Assembly: GCF_905147365.1 (NCBI RefSeq)
Contig: NC_056428.1
Coordinates: forward strand, 25,884,001-25,948,000
Direction: 5' to 3'
DNA: 64,000 nucleotides
DNA from: Aricia agestis
Taxonomy: Eukaryota; Arthropoda; Insecta; Lepidoptera; Lycaenidae
Below, in pieces: positions 22,363-33,290 of this stretch. The notes under the pieces were generated by a model that worked only from the letters and a program-made list of their open reading frames with translations, was not told the origin of the DNA and made no database searches. Position 1 is the stretch's first letter; every line of letters starts with the position of its first letter. The translations under genes and the position numbers were made by a program.

Positions 22363-22858
22363 TTTTTTTTTACGCCAAGAAATGCATTTACGCATTCCGC
22401 GGGGGATGAGGGAGATCCTGACGCGGATATGTGGGACTCGCTCGAAAAAAGCCCTACCACTAAAACTTGGCGGTGCGCCCTCTCTCCGACGACGGAGCCA
22501 CGGGTACGACACCGCGACCAACTCCACCAGCGGTCGTCTGCCTAGTGGTCGGCAGACCCCTCTTCGGAGGGGCGATTACTTGCCCCCCAGGCCGAACAGA
22601 GGCCCCAGTGCGGGCTTGTCTAGGCCATTCCTCTGCTTTTGTCGCGATGCGCGGGAGCACGTTGCGCATCACGACTCTCGCGGGGGCTCGGTGCAATGGG
22701 TGACGGCTTCCCCTTGCCGTCACCCTGAGCTCCCCATCTATGGCGGGAGAATGTCGCCGTTGTGGGCGCGACGTCTCCGCCTGGGCCGTCTTCTAGAGTC
22801 GAGTGCCTCCCTTTCTCTGGTGCGTTCGGCCTCTTCCTTGGCAGTCATCACTTACAAA
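22363..22858 (-). mobile_element. R1-clade LINE 3' fragment
   Basis: The minus strand holds the last 36 codons of ORF2 (22848 to stop 22740-22738): MTAKEEAERTREREALDS, then an Arg-rich run. KE-x-AERERE is how R1-type LINE ORF2 proteins typically end. The GC-rich 3' UTR follows, with a strong hairpin GGTGACGGCAAGGGGAAGCC, and a terminal A run at about 22360. The 5' part is missing. The GC content contrasts with its surroundings. Confidence 0.65.
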
Positions 22859-23462
22859 AAATGGCCAAATGGCAAAAACGGAACCCTTATAGATTCGTCA
22901 TGTCTGTCTATCTGTCCGTCCGTATGTCACACCCACTTTTCTCCGAAACTATAAGAGCTATACTATTGAAACTTAGTAAGTAGATGTAGTCTGTGAACCG
23001 CTTTAAGATTTTGATACAAAAATGGAAAAAATATTAAAAATTTTAGGGGTCACCATAGGTACAACTGAAACAATTTTTTTTTTTTATCTAAGCTATGTGT
23101 GTGGAGAATCTATGGATAGGTGTTGAAAAATATTGAGGTTTCTTATATTATTTTTTTCTAACCTGAATAGTTTGCGAGAGAGACTCTTCCAAAGTGGTAA
23201 AATGTGTCCCCCCCCCCCTCTAATTTATAAGTAAGCATGATAAGTCAAAAAAAAAAGATGTACATTTCTATAAAAACTACCAACGAAATCTAGCAAGTAG
23301 TTTTTTTTTATACGTCATAAATAGTAAACCTTAAACTAACATTCATTAAATCAACTGAAACATAAAAATAAATCAAAAACCTTTTAATTTCATAAAACAT
23401 AAACCTTATTGTCGCTGCGGAACCCTTCATGGGCGAGTCCAACTCGCACTTGGCCGGTTTTT
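22849..23462 (-). mobile_element. GGGTTCCG/CCGGCCAAGTGCGAG element, near complete
   Basis: Minus orientation: it starts ACCGGCCAAGTGCGAGTTGG at 23462 and ends AAGGGTTCCGTTTTTGCCAT at 22870, with the GACGGACAGATAGACAGACA block in front. Pairs with 13273-13880. Confidence 0.7.
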
Positions 23463-23627
23463 ATTTTATACGATTCCAAGTAGGTGCTATTTCACCAAAG
23501 AAATTGAACGCACTTAGCGCACACTAAACCGGTAAACGTATATTAAAGCACGTTTTATAACAGATATGAGAAGATTTATAAAATCCATTTGAAAAAAAAC
23601 GAGATTTACATTCCCGTAGCAACGCAT

Positions 23628-23960
23628 TTTTTTTTTTATGAAATAAGGGGGCAAACGAGCAAACGGGTCACCTGATGGAAAGCATCTTCCGTCGCCCATG
23701 GACACTCGCAGCATCAGAAGAGCTGCGGGTGCGTTGCCGGCCTTTTAAGTGGGAATAGGGTAATAGGGGAGGGTAGGGATGGGAAGGGGAGGGAATAGGG
23801 GAGGGTAGGGAAGGAAATAGGGTAGGGGATTGGGCCTCCGGTAAACTCACTCACTCGGCGAAACACAGCGCAAGCGCTGTTTCAGGCCGGTTTTCTGTGA
23901 GAACGTGGTATTTCTCCGGTCGAGCCGGCCCATTCGTGCCGAAACATGGCTCTCCCACGT
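23628..23960 (-). mobile_element. Metulj-like SINE, full length
   Basis: The complement of the family consensus; the A run is at 23628-23640 on plus and the 5' end at 23960. Confidence 0.85.
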
Positions 23961-24493
23961 TAGCATTTAATGAGAACTAAGTTTTATACAACGAAGTTGT
24001 GTGATTGGCAAAATTCTCCCTTAGACATTAACACACCCACCTGCCGTGCCCAAACGAGGACACTATTAAAAGTACTTAAATTTTTTGTCTTTCAAGTTTA
24101 TACTTATTTTTATTGTAAGTGTCAATTTGATAAAAGTGTATTTTTTTATTCCTAGAAGGAACAAATAATTTTAAAATAGTTCACAGTGTTTTATAACGAT
24201 TTCTCTGAAGCTGTTTCTAACATCCGAAATGACGCCAAGTTAGTTTTTTTTATTTTTAAGTTTTTCTTCTAAACATTTATATTTTTTTACTTGAAACAGC
24301 TCATTATACTATAACCTATATAAGAAAAAAAATTGTGTGAAAAGCTTTAGTAGGAGTAGTTTTACACAAGTGTCCCTATTTGGGGCACATTGGATGTAAA
24401 TTATTCCAATTTCTGTCCACCGATCAATGACAGTGGAAAGATATATTTATTCGTATTTCCTTCGCAACCATGTGTCTCTTTACCAGTTTTTCA

Positions 24494-24930
24494 CTATTCC
24501 AAGGAGTAGCTGGCTATTGTGCAACTGATACTGTTGGCCAAGGCAGTACAGAAAAGTGTCCTCTCGTATCCGTCAAGGATATGAAAAAAAAAAGAAAACG
24601 ACGAGTTTGACTACCGTTTCGACCAACTAAATCAGAATTTGTTTTACATCGGCTGGATTATAATGTCTATGCGATCGGGGGAAGCCATTACAGCGTTTTT
24701 CTTCTGGGAAAAGTTAACAGATGTATTACTGTTGAAAGAATGTGGACGTTAGCTTCCTACATTTTTATAAAAGCTATAACATGGATATGCGTGGGGTCAA
24801 GTCAACTGGTCAATCGATTTTCTCGCATTGTTATACGAAACAAAAGTTGGTGGTAACTGGTAGGTACTGTTTACGCACATGCTGAATGTAGCAGTGGCAA
24901 ACGCATGGCAGCTGCATCATCATCAAAGTA
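24494..24930 (+). pseudogene. piggyBac-type transposase relic
   Basis: In successive frames the plus strand reads GYCATDTVGQGSTEKCPLVS, VKDMKKK, EFDYRFDQLNQ, NVYAIGGSHYSV, LVNRFSRIVIRNKSWW and LNVAVANAWQLHHHQ. These follow the order of the C-terminal half of piggyBac/PGBD transposases: C-x-GT-x-R-x-NR, then KDMKK, then FDYR-x-D-x-x-N, then W-x-DN, then the (Y/N)R-x-x-IR-x-KKWW and NAW-LL motifs. At least three frameshifts and a stop break it. The flank 24371-24490 recurs at 42640-43000. Confidence 0.75.
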
Positions 24931-24939
24931 ATAAAAACA

Positions 24940-25655
24940 AGAATTGAATCAGTTCCAATTTCGGCGGCATAGTCGTCATTATTTGAGACATACAAGCGGT
25001 AGAATCCTGCAACCAGTAATACATATCTGTACTGCCAAACCTGCAGCATGAAGGGTCAATTTCGCGAAAAACTGTCCCAACAATCGAGTTGTTCTGGTGG
25101 GCTAGCATTACGTCATGAAAAAGGTCAAATGCAATTTGAGAAATGTATGAAAACATGGTGCATTCATAAAATAAGTATCGAAAATTTTCACACCGTATGA
25201 TCCCATTGGCCCCATTTGAGGACGGCAATTTTTTTAATATAAGAATTCAAAAAAATTAAGTTTCTTTGTGTTTTCCTAATAATTTATTGGTTTCTATAAA
25301 TTAATAAAGTAAATTCATATTTTCCATGGCTCAGTTTCATTTGGGTCTAAATGGGTTAACGACGTACTACTGAAAACACAATCAATTGCAATAATATGTT
25401 ATTTTTATGGGAAACATGAATACGACCACGGTCGAAGTTCACAACAAAATTACTAAGCAAACTTGCAGTTGACGTCACATTTTTTTTGCTCCAGAAGGCG
25501 TTTTACCACTAATCCTGAAAAATATACTGAGGGCCGCAAGAGTGAAGCTTAGGGGGAAGTGGGCTAGATAAGATTCTAGCAGGGCATATTTTACAGATTT
25601 TTAATACGGTCCACATGCGGCGGCGTGGACGATGACGCCCCCTTGTGGGTGCTGA
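24940..25655. other. Stretch without recognised gene
   Basis: Minus-strand open frames of 72-101 codons (24831-25228) carry no known motif; they overlap the transposase relic and may be part of the same dead element. Confidence 0.35.
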
Positions 25656-25660
25656 AAGTC

Positions 25661-26318
25661 TAAGGCCGGGCGCGGACTAGCGGCCAAACCGCAGCGGCCA
25701 GGCCGCGGCGGCCATCGAGATAGATACCTTACTATGAAGCCGCCATAGACGAAGGCGACGCGCGCGGCTCGCGGCTACACCTAGGGTTGCCAACCATACT
25801 GTTTTAAACAGTATTAAATAAATCAAGTTATTAAACACGTAAAAACCAAGAAAAACAATAAACCTTTTTGAACGTGGCGGGTGACACGGTAGCCGTGTCA
25901 TCTACTTCTATGGCGTATGACACGGCTCACGTGTCACGAGAAAAGTGTATGCCGCCACGACTGAAAGTCTTAAAAAAGGTACGCCGCATTGAATCGGGTA
26001 AGTGTACTGTTTTTCATTAAATTATACTTTTTACTGTTGAAGAAAAATAAAGTATACAAAATACTGTTTTCAGCATCAAAATGTGACATGGCTTATGGCG
26101 TATTAAACGTAGACGCTCACTTTTTTAAAATTTTAAGTTAGTTTTGCTCTAATTAATACCTCGATCGTACTGTTCATTTTACTAAAATACTGTTGAAAAT
26201 ACTTCAGAGATCTAAAATCTGAATATACTTTATTTCTTGCCAAAAAAGTTGCCAACCCTAGCCACACCATACTTTCGATGGCCGCTGCAACCTGCCGCTA
26301 GTGCGCGCCCGGGCTTAA
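25661..26318. mobile_element. GC-rich MITE interrupted by a hAT MITE
   Basis: The outer element has ends GGCCGGGCGCGGACTAGCGG (25664) and GCCGCTAGTGCGCGCCCGGG (ending about 26313), flanked by TAA. Its 120-bp left and 55-bp right parts are separated by the insertion at 25782-26260. Confidence 0.65.
25774..26268. mobile_element. hAT MITE nested in the GC-rich MITE
   Basis: Element 25782-26260 (479 bp), ends TAGGGTTGCCAAC and GTTGCCAACCCTA. The flanking octamers GCTACACC and GCCACACC match at 7 of 8 bases. The core repeats TACTGTT and AATACTG. Confidence 0.75.
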
Positions 26319-26360
26319 GGGCGAAGCCAAACGAGCGTAAGTGTAGTTTAATATAATCAA

Positions 26361-26432
26361 AGGAGCGTATTTTGTGAGTCATGAGCCGCAGATTTTTTTT
26401 TATACAAATCATGACTCACAAAATCACGCTCG
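26361..26432. repeat. 72-bp inverted repeat
   Basis: GGAGCGTATTTTGTGAGTCA is mirrored by TGACTCACAAAATCACGCTC around a T-rich loop. Related sequence occurs at 51650-51690. Confidence 0.75.
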
Positions 26433-26515
26433 TGTGAATCAAACAGGGCTTTTGTTTGACACTGAATGCAGCAGAATTCTGCCCGGCAGAAATTCTGCGG
26501 CTCACGACTCACGAC

Positions 26516-26690
26516 TAGGTTTGCCAGATGTCCGGTATTTAAGCGTACAGTCCGGTATTTTCGAGGCCTGTCCGGTAAAAAATAAACGGTCATACCGGAC
26601 AATGTCCGGTATTTTGAGGAACGTCGGTGTTACTTGTACCCTAGTTTCAGGTGATTTTGGTTTTTTTTAGAAGCTTCTACCTTTATTTCG
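26516..26690. repeat. Partial TACCGGACA-type hAT-like repeat
   Basis: It shares GCCAGATGTCCGGTATTTAA, GGCCTGTCCGGTAAAAAATA and AGAAGCTTCTACCTTTATTT with 53708-54276 and 58253-58591 in the opposite orientation. The right end is lost. Confidence 0.65.
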
Positions 26691-26919
26691 ATATGTAAAT
26701 TATAGTACTTTTACAATTTTATAACCGCAATAATTAGGTAAGTACATAAATAAAAAACTGTATTTTTGTGACCTACCATACAAACCATTTCTCAAAGTAA
26801 GAAGACAAAATAAGTTTGGAAACCCCGTCTACACAGATTGCAGCTTTGAAGGGTAGTTCTTGTATTGGAATTTCGAACTGCTTGAGAAAGCCAAATAATA
26901 ATATTAAGTATATTATATT

Positions 26920-28100
26920 TTGTATCGTTGTTTATTTTTATTGTTAAATTTTAAATTCGTCATCATCTTCGGCCACGCTATCATCAGTGAGTGCATGTTA
27001 CAAGCGCGGCGGCGCGGCGCGGCAGCGTTAGGCCTGCAGCCTGCAGCCAGCTCGGCTTATTATGAATCATGCTATGACGTAGCAAATGATTTTCGACCGT
27101 CTAGCGCCGCATGCGGCGAGTGTCGACTGGCGACCGCGCGCAGTACTCACTTCACTTTCCTCGGTCGCTGCGCTCGAACGGTGCGCACAGCTGCGCCGGT
27201 ATATACTTATCTATTTTTTGGTGTTTGTCTTTTCCAATTGCTACATACGAGATTGTTATTTATTCGATAACAGAACGTCTCTGTTTTTTTCGGCTCATCT
27301 TAAATTATTCTAATGCGTAATTCAAAGTGAAAAAGTAGAATCAGTTGTATCGTGGTGTTGTTTACTACTCGTTTTGGATTGAGTGTTTTAATAACTTTTG
27401 TTCGGTTGATCATTTGTAAGTTAGAGGACGTTTTCTCCTCTCGGAGTATCGGTCGGGCTTGGTTCCTCTTAAGGTGAAGAGGGAAACAAGGCGGGTGACG
27501 CCTGTACCGGACGAAGTAGGCGGTGTCGGGCGACCGCCCTCCGCGGGCCCGGACGGGCGCTGTGCAAATGGTATGAGAGCGGGGCGCCGCTACACGGACC
27601 CACTGACGAATATACTTCACGAACTGCTATCACTCTAGAGATGTTCCACGACTGCTATCGATAAAACTATGCACGCAATACACACAAACACCAAATATTT
27701 TTGTTTGTAAATTTATTTTATTACTCGAATTTGTACTCGCCGGCGCCGAATGAATTCCAGAAACTAAATATTCAATAAAATAAAGTTTCTGCTTGGCCGT
27801 TTAATTTAATGCTCCCTTAGTTAAGTATTAATCAAGAAATAAGTAGACACAAATTAAGTAAAAATATTATAATTATACCTACCCTGACTCCTGAGTAAAG
27901 TATCACAAAAGAGCTCGGCGTAGTAGATATAATATTATAATGTAAGTATAAATGAGTAGATCTAACATTAATAATATTTCGAAAACGTTACACAGGTTAT
28001 TTAAATGCAAAACTAAACTACACACTGACCGAGAGTAGAAGATTGAAACGCCCAGTATACTCGATTGAAAGCCTATTTTCTGAGCGTCTGCAATCGATGA
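26920..28100. other. Region upstream of Imp with two GC-rich patches
   Basis: 27000-27200 (GCGGCGCGGCGCGGCAGCG, TCGCTGCGCTCGAACGGTGC) and 27480-27600 (GGGCGACCGCCCTCCGCGGG) stand out from AT-rich DNA 0.6-1.7 kb before the Imp promoter. They could be further promoters, a divergent transcription unit or repeat remnants. No splice-compatible coding exon was found. Confidence 0.35.
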
Positions 28101-28189
28101 AATAAACGTCACTAACCCACGCGGTCCCCTTCTCCCCTCAGGCCTCGCGCCACGCCCAGCGCGCGCATTTTCAAACAAATCTACTCGAA

Positions 28190-28726
28190 ATGGATGCTCG
28201 GAGAAACAAGTTGAGCGAGTCGAGCGTCGTTCACAGCTAGCGCGTTTCAGTCAGTCACGCACGTCACATCAGTCAGTCGAGTAGCGATCTCGATAGCCTG
28301 CGAACCGTACGCACGGCGCACACGTGCCCTCGCGCCCTTTCCAACTTCCACCACGCCGCCGCGCCGTGCCCGCTCCGCACAATCGTCGCCTCGGCGCCGC
28401 CCGCCGCCGCTCCGACCATAGAGCCGGTCCTAGCCGGTCGCTTCAAACCATCTTGTTATGTAATACGAAAATAAACACGCTTTAAAACTGAGAGCACGTG
28501 TGCGTACCGGCCTGCAGTACAACGCCTTCCGTGTCTATATTCTTTAATCATTTTGTAATTTACATCCACATCACGACGAATTTAGCGTCCTCTAGCCTTT
28601 ACAAATGAACATAGTGAACTAAAAAACCTCAACCGATTGGGACAAAACAAAATTTACAGTTATTGTGTAACAAATTATTACAAACCAGTGTTCGGTGTCC
28701 AATAGTGACCGGATTATACCAGTGAA
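28190..28726 (+). promoter_or_regulatory. Imp promoter and 5' UTR, proximal first exon
   Basis: GC-rich sequence precedes the start codon. Repeated TCAGTCAGT motifs at about 28249-28277 match the arthropod initiator TCAGT, and no TATA box is evident, so initiation near 28250-28270 is plausible (leader of about 460 nt). The leader holds short upstream ORFs, including ATGTAA (about 28457) and a five-codon ORF starting ATGAACATAG (about 28605), which would be expected to dampen translation. Start position is inferred. Confidence 0.5.
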
Positions 28727-28821
28727 ATGTCTAACTCATTGGATCAACAGTTTGGTGAGCTCAGCCTCTCCCAGGAGGATCACGATCAGATTTTTGAGCA
28801 CGAAGATCACCAGGACCAAAG
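28727..28821 (+). CDS. Imp: Imp exon 1 (proximal isoform N-terminus)
   Basis: This is the first coding exon of the insect IGF2BP homologue, a cytoplasmic RNA-binding protein that controls localisation, stability and translation of target mRNAs. The exon gives residues 1-31 plus two bases: MSNSLDQQFGELSLSQEDHD..., an acidic, His/Asp/Gln-rich stretch without a domain. It ends AAAG|GTTTGT. The overhang AG joins the C at 56220 to give Ser32 and keeps the frame. The ATG context is GTGAAATGT. The next exon is 27.4 kb away. Confidence 0.8.
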
Positions 28822-29560
28822 GTTTGTCCGATTTTTATTAAGTATTAATTTACTTATAAAACATTAAGTACTTATCGACGCGATAAAAATATCGACACAT
28901 AAACAGTGATATTCTCGGCATCTTTGATTATATATTATATTTACTCTGCACATAAACGAATCTAAACATTAGTGATTTTTGTTACTTTTATCTAATCGAT
29001 AAACAATAATGTCGATAACTAAATATTATATACTTGCAAGTCACTAGTGTGGCACAGGCAGAACGTTATCGAGCTACGTTATTGTTGTTGCCCACGCCAC
29101 GGCACGCTATGCTTTCAAGTTGGTACTTGGTAGTCGCAAATTCAATATGGCGGAAACGGGAAATGAATGTAGTGTTGAGCAACTGTCGAGAATCGAGAGT
29201 CGATGCTCTACTCTCGAGTCGGGACTTGTCATCAGCGCGTCAACCATTTTGTTTTTTAGCCGGTTTCGATTTTTACGATTTATAAATTAAAAATAATAAA
29301 TATTATGTATTGTTATTACTCAAACCTGTAATTTTTTTAAGTAAGTATACCTATATTTAAATGAACCAAACGAAAATTTTAGTAGGTAAGTATAGAGCCT
29401 AATATTACGATCTAATAGTACCTATGTATTAAATAATAATATTATAATAAATTGATGTATCCAAGACATTACGCAAACTTTGGACAATACTAAACGAGCA
29501 ACTACCAAAATTATTAAGGGGAACAAATATAATGGCCACCAATGATGAAATACTCAAACT
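28822..29560 (+). other. Start of Imp intron 1, no repeat identified
   Basis: The first 740 bases of the 27,398-bp intron contain no recognised element or exon. Because regulatory sequence is often found near the first exon, this is a reasonable place for enhancers, but no motif cluster was evident. Confidence 0.35.
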
Positions 29561-29568
29561 AGATATGT

Positions 29569-30747
29569 TAAGGTGCAGTGGGGTAACTTCGGAAGAAAAA
29601 AAAATGGGGATATTCCGAAAATGGCAAATAATTACCAAACAGAAAGTAATTTTGAGCTCTGGCTACATTAACCGAGACGCCAATTTAATCACCTCCCCCA
29701 CTTCCTTTCCCTCGAGCCGTCAGCCGGCAGTGTATGTGCGCTAAGTTCATTTTTCGCGCAAAGTGCAAATTTATGATTTTTTTGGGATTATCGAAATTAT
29801 CGAAATTACCCCGTATTGTTTTACACAGAAATTAGGTAAGTTACGTAATATTTTGTTTGTTTTAAAGAAGCTTTGACGTTTTTTGCTTTCCTAAGAATAG
29901 GTTATGTTGCTCTAGCTATGATTTTTAATAAACATTCGAAATAACCCCAGTGGGGTAAATTTGTTAACGAAATTTCCCCAAAAATTTTTTCATAGTCTTT
30001 TGCAGGGGTGTCGCAACATAATATAATATTCCGATTTGGTGGTCCTAAAATATGGATTGTTGTATTTGTAGGACAAGGTTACTCTTGAATTATATAACTA
30101 TTAACCTATCATTATACAAAAAAACAGCTTGTAAGGGTGCCGTTTAAGTCGTTTTAGTTCACTAATCAACAAAACTTAGTTGACTACGGAACCCTGAAAC
30201 GCAACCCTAACCAGCTGATTTTCTGTATATTGATAGGTTAATAGTTCTATCTCTGTTAGCTACCACTTTCGTTGGCTTTTTTATTGTTCTTATTCTATTT
30301 ATTTCTTTGCTCCAAATGTTGAGGACATCTGCATCCCCGATGGGGTAATTTCGAAAATTTTTCGGTACAAAAATTAGTTTGGTGTCTTCTATGGCTTGTA
30401 TGCACAATGTTTTTGTATGGGGTAAAATAGAATAAAAATAAATATGTGCCTTAAATGTATTATTACATTAGGTCGTGTTTCGGCTGTTATTCGAAATTAC
30501 CCCTTGAGTATTCGAAATTACCCATGAAAAGTAGAAATAGGGTTATATTTTAAAGGGGTAGTTATATCAGAATCCGTAAATACTTTTGAACTAAAAAATA
30601 TACAATTCACATGGAAATATGTTTATTATAACTAAAATGTTACAGTTATAGGTAACAATATATACAAATTCGTCTTCTAAACTTGAAACAATGACACAAT
30701 ATACTCACTCTTCCAAAAACTTTACGAGATTGCCCCAATGCACCTTA
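29569..30747. mobile_element. TA-flanked element (AGGTGCA termini)
   Basis: Element 29571-30745 (1,175 bp). The ends AGGTGCAGTGGGGTAACTTC and, reversed, AGGTGCATTGGGGCAATCTC are imperfect TIRs, and TA lies on both sides. CGAAATTACCCC recurs inside. There is no open transposase, so it is a deletion derivative or MITE of the Tc1/mariner type. Confidence 0.65.
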
Positions 30748-30974
30748 CTACCGCGGGCGTTGTGAAGCTTCAAATACGGCCATCGAATTTTCGTCACAGC
30801 TCAGACGAAGAAAGACACAGCGAATAGAACTGTCTCTTTTATGTAAATGGTTTTTCGTATCTTTTGTTTCACTTATCTGTCAAATTTGTCAATGTTTGCA
30901 ATTTTGAATTTGAAAATTGTTCGGAAGAGATTTAAGCCGGAAAATAGTATGGACGTAACATATCTGTATAAGTA

Positions 30975-32345
30975 GAATATCATTGATGACCACCAAAAAT
31001 GCACTGATACCCTAAACTTGTTTACCAAAAAAAGATAATTAACACCAAAAAAATAAAGTCTAAAATTGCAATACTACCAGCTATTTTAGTCATGACAACA
31101 TTTCAAATTGTAATCGAACACCAAATATAGTAAATGATCACCAAATATAGTAAATGACCACCAAATATAGTAAATTATCGCTAAATATAGTAAATGATCA
31201 CTAAATATAATAAATGATCACCAAATATAGTACTTACTTAAATAATCACCAAATCCTTGTGAGCAAATCAATGCGATATTTCTGTCCAAATAAATCACTA
31301 CGATTGACAAAACATGTAGGTAAGCATATTATTAACAAAATAGTCGGCCAAGTGTGAGTTGGACATGGAGGGTTCCGTACCGTTATAGAACAAAATTAGA
31401 CCTAAAATTGTGTTATTGTATGGGAGCCCCTTTTAAATTATTTTTTTATTATTATTATTACCTAATTATTGAAGTTAACATAATATAATCAAGGCCTTTG
31501 CGAAAATATCAACGTGCCTACCGGTTGCCATTATTGATATCGAGCAAAAAAGGCCAAAAAAATAACGTTTGTTGTATAGGACCCCCCTTAAATAATAATC
31601 TTATTTTGTTGTTATAGTGGCAACAGATATACACAATCTGTGAAATTTTTAGAAATCTAGCTGTAGCGGTTCTTGAGATACAGCCTGGAGACAGACAGAC
31701 GAACAGACAACGAAGTCTCAGTAATAGAGTCCCGTTTTTAGGGTTCCGTACCCAAAGGGTACAAACGGGACTCTTTTAGACTTCGATGTATGTCTGTCCG
31801 TCTATCTGTGTTCTTCTCTTTAATAGGATATTTGCAAAATAAAAATATATTTGGTTATAATTTTACATTAAAATGCTAACGTATAATGTTGGTGATCGTT
31901 TACTACTTTTGGTTTAACGATGATTTATTTGGAGTCATTTTGCATATAATTGAACGCTGTTAAGCATTCGTGTACTAACCCACATAAAAATTACGTATTG
32001 AGTTATGAATGCAGTTATGTTCTATAAATGATTTAGAACAAGACTGCATTCAAAATTTATCAACAAAAAAAATTGTGGGTTAGGACACTAATGCTTAACA
32101 GCGACCATATACGATAGCGAGATAATAAATCTTTGGTGATCATTTTACATTAAAATGCTAGTATAATGTTGGTGATCATTTACTAATTTTGGTGATCATT
32201 TACTTATTTTGGTGATCATTTACTATTTTTGGTTTTAAGATGTTAAATCTTTGGTTATCATTTTACATTAAAATGGTGGTCTGTATTTTGGTGATCGTTT
32301 ACTATTTTTGTCTGTGAAATGTTACTATTTCTGGTGATCAGTTAA
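30975..32345. mobile_element. Element framed by inverted minisatellites
   Basis: 31110-31245 holds about six copies of a 21-bp unit (ATGATCACCAAATATAGTAA). 31886-32345 holds the reverse complement as scattered units (GGTGATCATTTACTATTTTT). Between them, 31343-31830 is a GGGTTCCGTACC-type repeat that seems to have inserted later. Class uncertain. Confidence 0.55.
31343..31830 (+). repeat. GGGTTCCGTACC-type repeat, nested
   Basis: It has GGCCAAGTGTGAGTTGGACA, GGGTTCCGTACCGTTATAGA and ACAGACAACGAAGTCTCAGT. At 31740 it meets an inverted piece starting GGGTTCCGTACCCAAAGGGT. Confidence 0.65.
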
Positions 32346-32399
32346 TTATAAGCCATTATTAAGTACATAATATGTATAATGTATCTACGGGCTACGGCC

Positions 32400-32960
32400 T
32401 ACGAGCTACGGGGCCATCCCCCAAGCAAACGACCTTGACCATACATTTGACGCGTCGCCGAGATCCAATTTTTTTGCTTATCTTAGTTCAACATTGATCT
32501 AAAAAAATTAAAACGGGGAAAATGTAGATATAATGAAATTGTCTATTGTCGTGTGTTTCAAATAAACGTTATTTGTAAATACTAGGGAGATGCTGAAAGT
32601 ATGCTTCAATTTTAATAAATTGGTATTTGGTATCACTTTGGAAGCTAATATCATGAGTATAATAAACAAAAATAGAACATTTAAAACGGGGAAAGGAATG
32701 TTGATATACTTACTTACTGAAGATTATTGCTGTATTTTATAATAACTTTGTAGCTCTCAAATTATGAGTTTATAAATTATAAGACCCTAAATACGGTAAA
32801 TTACGGCTAGGGAATGCAATCTTGGACCAAAAATCAAGATTGACTACTCAAGATCTTGGCGTCTTTTTTCTGAACCAAGATTGGTCAGTCCGAGATCTTG
32901 TTGAGATTCGGGTCGAGATTAAGATATTACGACAAAATTTTGTATTTAAGCTTGTGCCTT
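32400..32960. repeat. Repeat shared with 51964-52130, then a CAAGATCTTG block
   Basis: 32408-32545 (AGCAAACGACCTTGACCATA, AAAAAAATTAAAACG) is paralogous to the sequence hit by the mariner at 52139. 32812-32960 starts TAGGGAATGCAATCTTGG and repeats CAAGATCTTG and its halves, resembling a hAT-type terminus. Confidence 0.5.
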
Positions 32961-32999
32961 GTGTACGTATACTAACTCTGATCCCTGAATTGCCTTAGT

Positions 33000-33290
33000 C
33001 TGCTATTTATATTTACGATATAAATAGATGGATGGTAATGATGCATTATGCAACAGACGGAAATGAAATTCGATAAGATGGAAATTTAAAGGATTGGATG
33101 GAAATGAAAAATAGTTATATGGAAGCGAAAAAAGTTAAGGAATTTCATGTTAGATAAACAGAATACTTGTTACTGTTTTATTTTTATGAGTAATAAAACC
33201 AGTGTCAGTTATTGAAATCTCTTCTACTAAAAAAATTGTCAAAAATATAAGACTTTTGTTAAAAAGTAGGAAACAAGTCAGACATTATTA
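33000..33290. other. Stretch without recognised feature
   Basis: AT-rich intron sequence; ATGGATGG-like words around 33030-33110 only. Confidence 0.35.

Noticed and set aside
22273..22954. Overlapping 60-212-codon frames on both strands
   Set aside because: Long frames result from the GC-rich LINE 3' end and SINE; only the R1-type C-terminus on the minus strand has a recognisable motif.
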